This document shows positions 45,645 to 54,797 of a DNA stretch of 64,000 bases, piece after piece. Each line of letters opens with the position of its first letter. Within the stretch, counting starts at the first letter, position 1. Source of the stretch: TH1177 sp042138015 (GTDB lineage Archaea > Thermoproteota > Nitrososphaeria > Nitrososphaerales > Nitrososphaeraceae); contig JBHIVA010000005.1 in NCBI GenBank assembly GCA_042138015.1, positions 10,784 to 74,783 of the forward strand. Direction: 5' to 3'. Position numbers and translations under genes: made by a program. The notes beneath the pieces were generated by a model, which ran no database searches, had not been told where the DNA came from, and saw only the letters and a program-made list of their open reading frames with translations.

Positions 45645-45804
45645 ATGTGAAGAATGTGATGCAGAAATAAAAATCCTCGATGATTCTATTGAAGGTGAAA
45701 TAGTGGCTTGTCCTGATTGTGGCTCAAGTTATGAGTTAGTCAAGAGTGAGAATGGATTTAATATTAAACCAGCTCAAGTGGTTGGCGAGGATTGGGGACA
45801 GTGA
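45637..45804 (+). CDS. lysW: Second LysW-type carrier, ending EDWGQ
   Basis: 55 residues; ATG at 45637 inside the homocitrate synthase end, GGAG at 45626-45629. CEECDA and CPDCGS supply the four Cys; the tail is VVGEDWGQ. The last codon is CAG (45799-45801), so the terminal residue is Gln and not the Glu whose gamma-carboxyl carries the substrate in known LysW. Its stop overlaps the lysX start (GTGA), which ties it to the lysine branch. Either the Gln is deamidated, the linkage differs, or this copy has another role. Confidence 0.9.
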   Translation: MVRCEECDAEIKILDDSIEGEIVACPDCGSSYELVKSENGFNIKPAQVVGEDWGQ

Positions 45805-46664
45805 CTGAGAGAAAGAATACAACTTCTCTCACTCTTCTTTATGATAATATTAGATGGGAAGAAAAAGCAATTTATGAGGCTGCAAGAAAAAAAGGTATTG
45901 AAATAAAAAATATTGACTGCAAGGATCTAATATTAGAACTAAATAATTCTTCAGAATATCTTAATCAAACAATTATACAAAGATCCGTTAGTTATTTCAA
46001 AAGTCTTCATTCTACTGCTGCTTTGGAAGGTTTAGGGGCAAAGGTCATTAATCCTCTAGATACTGCAATTGTCTGTGGCAATAAGCTATTCACACATATG
46101 AAATTGAAAAATGCAGGAATAAAAACTCCAAAGGTAATAACTGCTTTTTCTTCCAACTCTGCACTTAATGCCCTTGATAAATTCGGATACCCAACAATTA
46201 TTAAACCAACCATTGGAAGTTGGGGAAGATTGATTGCTCTGCTTAGAGATCCGGACGCAGCTAAGGCAGTTATAGAAGATAGAGAACACATGTTTCCACT
46301 CTATCAGGTATATTACTTGGAAGAATTTGTAGATAGGCCACCAAGAGATATTCGAGCTATTGTTATAGGAGACTCAGTGGTAGCAGCCATTTACAGGTAT
46401 TCAGAAAATAATTCATGGAAAACAAACATGGCCTTAGGTGGGAGAGCTGAAACATGTCCAATCACAAAAGAACTTGAAGATATTTGTTTAAAATCTACAA
46501 AAATCGTAGGTGGAAAAATTGTAGGAGTAGATCTTATGGAAAGTTCACGAGATGGTTTAGTGGTACATGAAGTAAATAATACAACAGAATTTAAAAATAC
46601 AGTGCGGGTAACAGGTATACCAATTCAGGAAATAATAGTTGAATATTCATTGAATTATAACTAA
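45801..46664 (+). CDS. lysX: Alpha-aminoadipate--LysW ligase LysX
   Basis: 287 residues from GTG 45801, which overlaps the lysW stop; a TTG at 45792 is the alternative. ATP-grasp: YPTIIKPTIGSWGRLIALLR (about 130), YLEEFVDRPPRDIRAIVIG, and VVHEVNNTTEFKNTVRVTGI near the C-terminus. The EFKN segment matches the Thermus LysX form as I recall it, unlike the ArgX-type copy at 39917. It attaches alpha-aminoadipate to LysW in ATP-dependent fashion. Followed after about 9 bases by lysK. Confidence 0.88.
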   Translation: MTERKNTTSLTLLYDNIRWEEKAIYEAARKKGIEIKNIDCKDLILELNNSSEYLNQTIIQRSVSYFKSLHSTAALEGLGAKVINPLDTAIVCGNKLFTHMKLKNAGIKTPKVITAFSSNSALNALDKFGYPTIIKPTIGSWGRLIALLRDPDAAKAVIEDREHMFPLYQVYYLEEFVDRPPRDIRAIVIGDSVVAAIYRYSENNSWKTNMALGGRAETCPITKELEDICLKSTKIVGGKIVGVDLMESSRDGLVVHEVNNTTEFKNTVRVTGIPIQEIIVEYSLNYN

Positions 46665-46673
46665 TTTTTAGAA

Positions 46674-47792
46674 TTGGTTTCACCTACTTATGCTGTAGAG
46701 CTTTTAAGAAGATCACTTGAACTTTACACACCTTCAAGGTCTGAAGCTCCGCTAGCTAATATGCTCAAAGAGACATCCATAAATGATCTGGGATTTGAAC
46801 AAGCCCAGATTGATAGTGTAGGAAATGTAATAGCTACTAAGGGAAGTGGTTATCCAAGAATACTACTTTGTGGCCATATGGACACGGTTCCAAATAAAGT
46901 TCCTGTGAGAATAGAAAATGGTTATTTATTTGGTCGTGGTGCATCAGATGCCAAAGCTCCTCTAATTGCAATGTTATTGGCCGCTTCGGAATTCCCAAAA
47001 CAAAATGGAACGATTATTTTCGCAGGAGTAGTTGATGAGGAAGGGAATGCTACAGGAAGTAAACAACTGGTAAAGAATAATTTAGAAGTTGATTATGCAA
47101 TTTTCGGTGAACCAAGTGGTATCTCGAATATAACAATATCATATAAAGGAAGGTTGGCAATCAAATTAATTTGTGATGTTCTTGAAAGTGCTCACGCTAG
47201 TGCGCCTTGGTTGGCAAAAAATTCGATTGAAGAATCTTTTGAGTTTTGGATTGCGATAAAGAACGAAATTAATAAAATAGTCAATAATGAGAAAAAAACT
47301 AATACTATTAGTTGTTGTTTAACTGAAATAAGCGGGGGAACAAGTCACAATGTAACTCCACAAAAATGTAAAATTACTATGGATATAAGAATACCTACTA
47401 CTAACACGTGCCAACAAGTATTGAATCTTATCGATAAGATAATTCATGATATTTCTATAAAAAAGGGAATCAAAACAAACTATATGATTGAAGATTTTAC
47501 TGAACCATTCGAAGCTGATAATTCCTCTCTATTAGTAAGATCTCTTTTTCTATCTATCCTTGATGTTTGTAAGAAAAGACCACTTTTGTTACGTAAGACA
47601 GGTACCGGCGATATGAATATTATTGGAAATGCATTTAATATTCCAGTAGTAACTTATGGACCAGGAGATCCTCACTCTTCTCATAGCATAAATGAAAATG
47701 TTAATATTCAAGAATATGTTACTGGAATAGAAGTATTCAAGCGATCACTTTTTCATATGTCTCGATTATATAATTATAAAAAAAATCTTTAA
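46674..47792 (+). CDS. lysK: LysW-lysine/ornithine hydrolase LysK
   Basis: 372 residues from TTG 46674. M20-family zinc peptidase: first His and Asp in LCGHMDTVP (about 68), bridging Asp in GRGASDAKAPL (about 91), catalytic and metal Glu in GVVDEEGNATGS (about 120), final His in GDPHSSHSINENV. It releases lysine (and ornithine) from LysW. The peptidase dimerisation domain is in the middle. Its stop overlaps the start of the diphthine synthase gene. Confidence 0.92.
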   Translation: MVSPTYAVELLRRSLELYTPSRSEAPLANMLKETSINDLGFEQAQIDSVGNVIATKGSGYPRILLCGHMDTVPNKVPVRIENGYLFGRGASDAKAPLIAMLLAASEFPKQNGTIIFAGVVDEEGNATGSKQLVKNNLEVDYAIFGEPSGISNITISYKGRLAIKLICDVLESAHASAPWLAKNSIEESFEFWIAIKNEINKIVNNEKKTNTISCCLTEISGGTSHNVTPQKCKITMDIRIPTTNTCQQVLNLIDKIIHDISIKKGIKTNYMIEDFTEPFEADNSSLLVRSLFLSILDVCKKRPLLLRKTGTGDMNIIGNAFNIPVVTYGPGDPHSSHSINENVNIQEYVTGIEVFKRSLFHMSRLYNYKKNL

Positions 47793-48943
47793 TGATTAAT
47801 ACAGATGCTAAAGATAATAAATCGATTTATGCTAATCATATTAGAATGTTATATTTTGTAGGGCTTGGAATAACCGGGTGCAAAGGAATGAGTTTAGATG
47901 CTCTAGAAATTCTAAAAAGTTGCGAAATAATATATATTGAAAGATTCACCAGTTATATAAGTAATAATGAGATTGAAAAATTTATACAACTCGTAGATCC
48001 CGAAAATGATAAAGAGATCAGTGTTGTAAAACGTTGGTTTGTTGAAGATGCAAAAGAAATTCTTTCAAAATCGAAAAATTCTATTGTAGCATTGGTTACC
48101 TATGGTGACCCATTTATGGCAACAACTATAAATGAACTACGGAATAGAGCAAAGAACTATTCAATAAAGACCAAGATTATCCATGGAGCTTCTGGAATTT
48201 TTTCATTCATAGGTGAAAGTGGTCTCCATAATTATAAATTTGGCAGAACATCTACCCTTATGTCTGATCCCCAATCTGCAATAAGTGTCTATCATACAAT
48301 TTATGAAAATCTAAAAGTGGGTAATCATACTTTAATATTAACAGAATATAATAATAATGATGAAAAAGATTTTTTATTCCTAAATCCAAATACCGCTATT
48401 GATCTTTTGAAAGAAGCTGAAAAAGACTTAAAATACGGTATCATCTCAGATGAAACTTTTATAATTATTGGGTCAAGAATAGGTCAAGACTCTCAAACAA
48501 TTCAGTCCGGAAAAATCTGTTCTTTTGAAAAATTCAATTTTGGCGATGGACCTCACTCCTTAATAATTCCAGGTCAACTTCATTTTACCGAGACTGATGT
48601 GATAATTTCCCTTTATCTCAATTTGGATAAGCCATCCGACAACTCTAAATTATTTCAACATCTTGCTGTAAGAATGGTTAATAAATATCTACCAAAAGCA
48701 AAAGATGCAATAAAAACAATGAAATCATTTCTAGAAAAAGAAAATAGTACCTCGAGCGATTTTCCCAATACTATCAATAATGGAATGTTTGACGTGTTGG
48801 AAAATGCGGAATATTATTTAATTGATTCAGAGAGATTTCTTAATCAAAACAAATATGAATTAGCTGTGTTAAGTATAGGTTACGCTGAAGGATTAATTGA
48901 TTCACTAAGATTTCAAAAAAATATCAATCCATGGTTATCATAA
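47792..48943 (+). CDS. dphB: Diphthine synthase fused to a DUF357 domain
   Basis: 383 residues. 19-265 are an SAM-dependent methyltransferase of the DphB/cobalamin-methylase fold: LYFVGLGITGCKGMSLDALE, LVTYGDPFMATTINELR, IIHGASGIFSFIGESGLHNY and FGDGPHSLIIPGQLHFTE. It methylates the elongation factor 2 precursor of diphthamide. About 285-380 are a separate helical domain with YYLIDSERFLNQNKYELAVL then YAEGLIDSLR, the DUF357 pattern. In many archaea DUF357 is a stand-alone neighbour. The start at MLYFVGLG (residue 19) is possible; the ATG at 47792 overlaps the lysK stop. Confidence 0.85.
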   Translation: MINTDAKDNKSIYANHIRMLYFVGLGITGCKGMSLDALEILKSCEIIYIERFTSYISNNEIEKFIQLVDPENDKEISVVKRWFVEDAKEILSKSKNSIVALVTYGDPFMATTINELRNRAKNYSIKTKIIHGASGIFSFIGESGLHNYKFGRTSTLMSDPQSAISVYHTIYENLKVGNHTLILTEYNNNDEKDFLFLNPNTAIDLLKEAEKDLKYGIISDETFIIIGSRIGQDSQTIQSGKICSFEKFNFGDGPHSLIIPGQLHFTETDVIISLYLNLDKPSDNSKLFQHLAVRMVNKYLPKAKDAIKTMKSFLEKENSTSSDFPNTINNGMFDVLENAEYYLIDSERFLNQNKYELAVLSIGYAEGLIDSLRFQKNINPWLS

Positions 48944-49031
48944 TTTTATAGCTCATTTTTACGATTTTTTTTATATTCTGATGATAAGAACTATTATTAT
49001 AAGAGAAGAATGAATATGTCTTTGATTACTG

Positions 49032-50399
49032 TTGAATCAAAATAACAATCATACTTTTAAAATTCCAGATGATTTATTACTATTTCTTAAAAATGAAACT
49101 TATTCCTTATTAATTAAGGGAGAACCGGGTATAGGTAAAACAGCTCTATGCATGACAATTTTAAGAGCATTAAATATTAAGAATAATTTCTTTTACATCT
49201 CTACTAGGGTTTCACCTACCAAATTATTTTATTACTTTAAATGGATAAATAAATATCTTAAAATCAAACATTCTAATACACATATTAAATCTTCTAAAAA
49301 TGAAAACCCATTTGAACCATACTTTGAAGATGCGAGACTTGATGAACCTGAATCATTATTCGAGAGAATAACAAATCAGCTCATGGATGTAAGAGCCCCT
49401 TTAATTATTGTTGATAGCTGGGATGGAATAGCTTCTTTTATGGATAGAGAATCACGATTAAATAATGAGAGGGTTTTGCAGACATGGTTAGAGCGGGCAG
49501 GAGGACGACTGATATTAGTAGGAGAAGGAACAGGTATATCTACTTTAGATTATTTGGTAGATGGAGTAGTAACTTTGAGAAATAAAAATTATCATGGACA
49601 TGAGTTTAGAGAGATTTATTTAAATAAATTAAGAGGGATAAATATAACACAAAAATCATTTTTATTTACATTACATGATAGTATTTTCAGGACGATAGAA
49701 TCCTATAAGGATTATTTAAGTTTTGATCCAGTTTCAAAACCTTCAATCATTCCTTTAAAATTTGAAACAGGATATGAAGTTCTAAACAGGGATCTTAATG
49801 GGGGATTTTCAGATAATTCTATTGTATTAATCGAATATGATTCTCAAATTGGAATAAGAGATGTTATGATTTTTTTATTAAAATTCATAAATGAATCTAT
49901 TAAAAAATCATTTAAAATCTTAATAGACTTTTCCTTGATTAACACACTTGATTTTGTAATAAAAGAATTAAAGCAAGATCCCATCAATGATTTTATTAAA
50001 TATGTAGATTTTTTTCAAAAATCTAAAATTAATTCAGTTCTTGAAAATAACATGAGGGAGATATCAATATCCATGGAAATGAGTGAAGAATTGGATAAAC
50101 TAGGATCTAACTCTCCTAAATTTGGTATCGTTGATTTAGATAACTACGATAAAATCGATTATGCAAAAGTATCAAATCTCCTAAAAAACAGTATCAACAT
50201 TTCTTTCTTAATAAAGAAATTAGAAATACCATTTAAATTTTCCAATCTTGCAGATTATCATTTACAATTTTCATCATTGGATGGAATATTCTTTATCAAT
50301 TTTAATTATCCTTTATCAAATATATACGCATTAGAAATTAATAAAAATAAAACTCAGGGAGATTTAATTGATAAAACTGATTTAAATTCCATTATCTAA
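49032..50399 (+). CDS. GvpD/KaiC-like RecA-fold ATPase, intact Walker A
   Basis: 455 residues from TTG 49032. The Walker A is LLIKGEPGIGKTALCMTIL (near residue 30) and Walker B is in PLIIVDSWDGIASFM (about 130). A second RecA-like half begins at ETGYEVLNRDLNGGFSDNSI (about 255) without a P-loop. Same architecture as the protein at 20029, where the P-loop Lys is Arg. GvpD in haloarchaea represses gas-vesicle genes, but no gas-vesicle genes are here, so a general regulatory ATPase is the safe reading. Confidence 0.75.
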   Translation: MNQNNNHTFKIPDDLLLFLKNETYSLLIKGEPGIGKTALCMTILRALNIKNNFFYISTRVSPTKLFYYFKWINKYLKIKHSNTHIKSSKNENPFEPYFEDARLDEPESLFERITNQLMDVRAPLIIVDSWDGIASFMDRESRLNNERVLQTWLERAGGRLILVGEGTGISTLDYLVDGVVTLRNKNYHGHEFREIYLNKLRGINITQKSFLFTLHDSIFRTIESYKDYLSFDPVSKPSIIPLKFETGYEVLNRDLNGGFSDNSIVLIEYDSQIGIRDVMIFLLKFINESIKKSFKILIDFSLINTLDFVIKELKQDPINDFIKYVDFFQKSKINSVLENNMREISISMEMSEELDKLGSNSPKFGIVDLDNYDKIDYAKVSNLLKNSINISFLIKKLEIPFKFSNLADYHLQFSSLDGIFFINFNYPLSNIYALEINKNKTQGDLIDKTDLNSII

Positions 50400-51024
50400 A
50401 ATCTTAATAATTATAAAAATCCCTTTTTATCAGTAGAAAAAATATTTCTTCAGCTGATTAATAATAGATTGATTCAAATCTCGCTACTGGGACAAAAAGA
50501 TTTATTATTAAACTTGATTTTTAGTTTAGCTATTATAGTTTAATATATATGCAGTATAAGATTTCTATGCTGTATTAAAATTTCTTTCTATGGTTACTAA
50601 ATATAATTAATATTTAAGCGAAATTTTAAAGAACATTGGATGAATCGGATAGTTAATATCAGATACAATATCATAAAAATTAAATTTAAAAATAAATAAA
50701 AATATGTGTCTAGTTAAATTGAAAAGTTATACATTTGTGATATTTTCATTTTATCTACCTATCATAGATCTAATATGTACTATTCTCAACTTATTAACTG
50801 AAAGAAACTAAGGTGAATTTTCTGCCTATTATTTATATTTTTAAAATTCAATAAATATAAGTTTCAACATATATAATTTTTATTTACTACATTAAATAAT
50901 AGATTGTAATGATTTTTGATAATTTTATTATTGATTTATTAAATTAAACTTTGTTTTATCTTATACGTTTTTTGAAATTTTTCCAATTATCCCCTTTAGA
51001 ATATATCTTGAATTGTGATTAAAA
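50400..51024. other. Gene-free stretch between the GvpD-like gene and tRNA-Ile
   Basis: About 620 very AT-rich bases; no ORF, RNA fold or repeat recognised. Confidence 0.45.
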
Positions 51025-51098
51025 TGGGCCGAAAGGGAGTTGAACCCTCGACCTTTCGATTATCAGTCGAACGCTCCACCAAGCTGAGCTATCGGCCC
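51025..51098 (-). tRNA. tRNA-Ile(GAT)
   Basis: On the minus strand: acceptor GGGCCGA pairs TCGGCCC, D arm GCTC...GAGC, anticodon stem TCGAC-TGATAA-type loop with anticodon GAT, T arm GAGGG-TTCAACT-CCCTT, discriminator A. No intron. The T stem closes with one G-T pair. Confidence 0.93.
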
Positions 51099-51259
51099 TA
51101 TTCAATTCTCAATTTGGTGTGCTTTATTTCATAGATAATTTAAATATTTATCTTGTTATTTATCTTGTTATTTGTAAAAATCATATTATTTACTTTTAAA
51201 AAATTACTTACAAAATAATAATGCATTTAAGAGTACCATATAGTTATATGATATTATTA

Positions 51260-52081
51260 ATGACGAGTAATATCCAGAATGTTGCTATAATAACAAAAAA
51301 TCAAAATGTGGTTGCTGCTGAAACTAAAGAATATATTACAAAATTGCTCATGGATAAAAATATTCAAGTTTATCCAATTCCTCCGTTTGAAATATCCGAT
51401 TTTCCAACTTTACAATACAAATTTGGACCAACATTAGAAAAGACGGATCTCATTATATCTATTGGGGGAGACGGAACAACATTACGAGCATTTCGATTTT
51501 ATCCAAGTAGTGTTCCCGTATTTAGTATAAATGTAGGAGGTACAAGGGGAATATTGTCAGAAATTAAAATTGATGCCATCGTCGATTCTATTAATAGAAT
51601 TATTACAGGAAAGTTTTTCTATGATGAAAGAATTAGAATTCAAGTCTCATATTTAGACAAATTATTTCCACCAGCGTTAAATGATGTACTATTTTTCAGA
51701 TCAAATCTTACTAGAACACCAAATATAACTATAAAATATCGTGGAGATAAAATAACACAACGTATGGATGGGCTCCTCATCTCTACCCCAACAGGATCTA
51801 CCGGACATTCTATCTCCTTAGGAGGGCCAATAGTTCATGAAGAATTAGATTGTTTAACGATTAATCCAATAGCGCCTATAAATAAGTTACCACAGTTAAT
51901 AGTTCCTTTAGATGAAATACTGGTAAGTAGTAACTATAAATTAGATTTAATAGTTGATGGTCAGGATAGATTCTCAATAGATCCAGATCAAACAATATCT
52001 GTAAAAAGATTTCCAAAAAACGCTAGGTTTATCAGATTAAAAAAAAGAGGATTGAGACAAATCGAAAAACTGGGATTCTGA
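51260..52081 (+). CDS. nadK: NAD kinase
   Basis: 273 residues from ATG 51260 (MTSNIQNVAIITKNQ), the start that matches NAD kinases; ATGs at 51221 and 51248 would add an atypical hydrophobic leader. Intact GGDG motif in LIISIGGDGTTLRAFRF (about 79) and the glycine-rich LLISTPTGSTGHSISLGGP (about 183), with NDVLFF between. Makes NADP from NAD using ATP. Another, more divergent NAD kinase-like gene is at 58061. The NOB1-like frame begins before this gene's stop. Confidence 0.92.
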   Translation: MTSNIQNVAIITKNQNVVAAETKEYITKLLMDKNIQVYPIPPFEISDFPTLQYKFGPTLEKTDLIISIGGDGTTLRAFRFYPSSVPVFSINVGGTRGILSEIKIDAIVDSINRIITGKFFYDERIRIQVSYLDKLFPPALNDVLFFRSNLTRTPNITIKYRGDKITQRMDGLLISTPTGSTGHSISLGGPIVHEELDCLTINPIAPINKLPQLIVPLDEILVSSNYKLDLIVDGQDRFSIDPDQTISVKRFPKNARFIRLKKRGLRQIEKLGF

Positions 52082-52559
52082 ATCATTTGTATTAGATTCA
52101 AGTGCATTTTATTATGGATTTCATCTCTCAAATAACAAAAAATATTACGTAACTCATTTAATACTAGATGAAGTTCGACATTTATTAGATTCATCCTCAA
52201 GTTACGACACTTTAATAGCTTTAGGTCTATTAACTACAATGGAACCTAGTTTTCAATTTGTTTCTAGTGTAAGAAATACTGCTTTTAAATCTGGTGACAT
52301 CAGTCATCTAACTAGAGCGGATATCTCCATAATTTCCTTGGCTTATCAATTAGGATATCCTTTAATTTCAGATGATTATGCCGTTCAAAATGTTTCGAAA
52401 ATCATGGGTATAAAAATTTTTTCTTTAGGAACAGCAGAAATCTCAAATATTCGAAAGTGGACGAATTTATGTAAAACATGTAATGAATGGTATCCACCAA
52501 ATATATCTGAATGTAGGATATGTGGTAACAAAACTAGAAGAAGATATAAAACGAAGTAA
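52080..52559 (+). CDS. nob1: NOB1-like PIN-domain rRNA endonuclease, no visible start codon
   Basis: From about 52080 the frame reads ESFVLDSSAFYYGF, the first PIN strand with its catalytic Asp. It then runs through DEVRHLLDSS, the PIN core DISIISLAYQLGYPLISDDY (with the ISDD acids) and a C-terminal zinc ribbon (LCKTCNEWYPPNISECRICG). This matches archaeal NOB1, which trims the 3' end of pre-16S rRNA. The frame is open back to 52056, but no ATG, GTG, TTG or ATA/ATT/ATC/CTG lies between there and the first PIN strand. The Met at 52239 would remove the catalytic Asp. Either an indel hides the start or it is read on from the NAD kinase frame. Confidence 0.75.
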   Translation, partial: ESFVLDSSAFYYGFHLSNNKKYYVTHLILDEVRHLLDSSSSYDTLIALGLLTTMEPSFQFVSSVRNTAFKSGDISHLTRADISIISLAYQLGYPLISDDYAVQNVSKIMGIKIFSLGTAEISNIRKWTNLCKTCNEWYPPNISECRICGNKTRRRYKTK

Positions 52560-52731
52560 TTTGATAAGAGTAATTGCTCGTATTCATTAAATCGTGTTTT
52601 TTCTTTAATATATTTAGGAAACCATACTTCTAACAAGATAATAGGTCAAGTAAAATATTATTTATGAATTTTCTAGAAAATTATTTCTAGTTGATTTATT
52701 TATTATACTGTAATCATATTACCTATCATCC

Positions 52732-54576
52732 TTGATTAATATATCTATTATAAAAAATAATTTTTCTGTTCTTTTAATAATTATAATCATAGGCATAGGT
52801 TTTCTTTCGATAATGTCTTACCAATCATCTTCATTTACAGCAGATGAAATCAAAAAAATCGCGCAGGATGATATTCGATCGAATGCAAAAATTCAAACCT
52901 ATGATCTCTCAAGAATTCTGGTTCATAGCCTAGATTCAATTATATCAAATTTGGAACTCTTGACCTCTTCTCCGTCTATTTTACAAAATGATCTTGACCA
53001 AGTACAAAATCTTCTTTATACAGCACAATTATCAACCTTGCAAATAACTGACGCTTATTATTGGATGGATTTGCAGGGTCGAATAATAACTTCAAGCAAG
53101 GTCTATCAGGGAGATAATATTGGTCAAAATATAAACTTTCAAAATCAAACTTTTTTCCAAATCCCAAAAAAAACATTATCTCCATACTTCAGTACTTCTA
53201 TTAGATCCGAGGATAACCCTTCATCTTTTTTATACATTTCTTATCCTCTGATTAAAAAACAAATACTAAAGTTTCAAAATGATACATATGGCGTCCGGCA
53301 AGCATTCGATGGAGTAATAGTTGCAGCTATAAGTATAAAATCATTAGGTTTATTTTTGCAAGATGAAATGGTGTCATCTATTATTGGCAATGTTGGATTG
53401 ATGGATAGAAATGGTGTTATAATTTATGCTAGAAATCCATCTCTAATTGGTAAAAATTATCTTTCTCCAGAATTTCAATCATTAATTCCTGATGTTATTA
53501 AGAAGGATTACAACCGTATCCTGAATAATTCTCTTCAGGGAGAGTCACATGCGGAAGATTTAGAATATAATGGTACCACAGTAACTTTATCCTACGAACC
53601 AATATTAATCAGTGGGAAATATTTATGGACTTTGTATCTAAGTTTTCCACATCAATTAGCAAGTAATGTTGGTTCACTTATAGCACAACAAAATAATTTC
53701 AGCACATTGATTGTAGTCATTACTGGTTCAGTAACTGTGGGAATAATTTACCTGATTCTTTCCTGGAATAGGAGATTGGAGATGGAAGTTAATACTAGAA
53801 CCTCACAACTAAAAAATACAAATATTTCATTAATGGAATCAAATAGGCTATTGGGACAAGCTAACGAACGCTTAAAAGTACATGATAAAATGCAAAAGGA
53901 GTTTATTAATATAGCAGCTCATGAACTACGCACTCCCATTATGCCCATTTTAGGAGAAATTGAACTTATTGAGGGAGATCTTGATCCCAAAGATAGGACT
54001 GTAAAAGTTGATGGTGAGCAAATAAAACTGATAATTAGAAATGCAAAAAGATTAGATAGATTAGCCTCTGATATTCTTGATGTAACAAAAATTGAAAGCA
54101 ATTCGTTGAAACTACATAAAGACAATTTTAATCTTAATGATATTTTATGTGATTCTATTACTGATATACAGAATCACATTTCTTCCGGGGATGGAATAAC
54201 CAAAAATATCGATACAATCTATCAACCTGTAAATTTAAGAATTTTTGCAGATAGGGAGAGAATCAATCAAGTAATAAGCAATCTAATCAGTAACGCATTG
54301 AAATTTACAGAGAATGGATTTATCAAAATTAAGGTGGATAAAAAAGAAGACGAAGTTATAGTTAGTGTTGAAGATACCGGAAGTGGGATAGATCCAGAAA
54401 TTTTTCCACGTTTATTTTGTAAATTTGTAACAAAATCAGATAAAGGCACTGGTTTGGGTCTTTATATATCAAAAAACATTATAGACGCTCATGGTGGAAG
54501 AATATGGGCACAGAACAATAGTAACGGAATTGGTGCAACATTTTTCTTTAGTATTCCTCTTTCGTCTAAAAAGTAA
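52732..54576 (+). CDS. Membrane sensor histidine kinase with extracellular Cache-type domain
   Basis: 614 residues. The N-terminal membrane segment (about 10-32) and a second (about 325-345, IVVITGSVTVGIIYLILSW) enclose an extracellular sensor of about 290 residues in which a double Cache (PDC) layout is plausible (DAYYWMDLQGRIITSSKVYQ and GLMDRNGVIIYARNP). The cytoplasmic part has a coiled coil, HisKA with the phosphorylated H397 (NIAAHELRTPIMP), and HATPase boxes N (NQVISNLISNALKFT), G1 (VEDTGSGIDPE) and G2 (KGTGLGLYISKNII). The ligand is unknown and no response regulator is adjacent, so it is an orphan kinase here. Confidence 0.9.
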   Translation: MINISIIKNNFSVLLIIIIIGIGFLSIMSYQSSSFTADEIKKIAQDDIRSNAKIQTYDLSRILVHSLDSIISNLELLTSSPSILQNDLDQVQNLLYTAQLSTLQITDAYYWMDLQGRIITSSKVYQGDNIGQNINFQNQTFFQIPKKTLSPYFSTSIRSEDNPSSFLYISYPLIKKQILKFQNDTYGVRQAFDGVIVAAISIKSLGLFLQDEMVSSIIGNVGLMDRNGVIIYARNPSLIGKNYLSPEFQSLIPDVIKKDYNRILNNSLQGESHAEDLEYNGTTVTLSYEPILISGKYLWTLYLSFPHQLASNVGSLIAQQNNFSTLIVVITGSVTVGIIYLILSWNRRLEMEVNTRTSQLKNTNISLMESNRLLGQANERLKVHDKMQKEFINIAAHELRTPIMPILGEIELIEGDLDPKDRTVKVDGEQIKLIIRNAKRLDRLASDILDVTKIESNSLKLHKDNFNLNDILCDSITDIQNHISSGDGITKNIDTIYQPVNLRIFADRERINQVISNLISNALKFTENGFIKIKVDKKEDEVIVSVEDTGSGIDPEIFPRLFCKFVTKSDKGTGLGLYISKNIIDAHGGRIWAQNNSNGIGATFFFSIPLSSKK

Positions 54577-54797
54577 AATATATCTAGTATTTTGTTCAGA
54601 CGTCTAAAATCAATCATATAACTTTAAACATTGCTATTCTATAATTTTAAAACATGTCTCATAGCCATACCATTTGAGAATTGAATTGTAATATTGTATG
54701 TATCAAATCTTCTAATATTGTTTTACTTAGAATTTTATTGTTAATTCTCATCTCATAATAGTATGGATCAAACTATCTCAAATTAAATATACAATAT

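Noticed and set aside
52239..52559. Start of the NOB1-like gene at the Met at 52239
   Set aside because: This would delete the first PIN strand and its catalytic Asp, although the upstream frame clearly encodes them.
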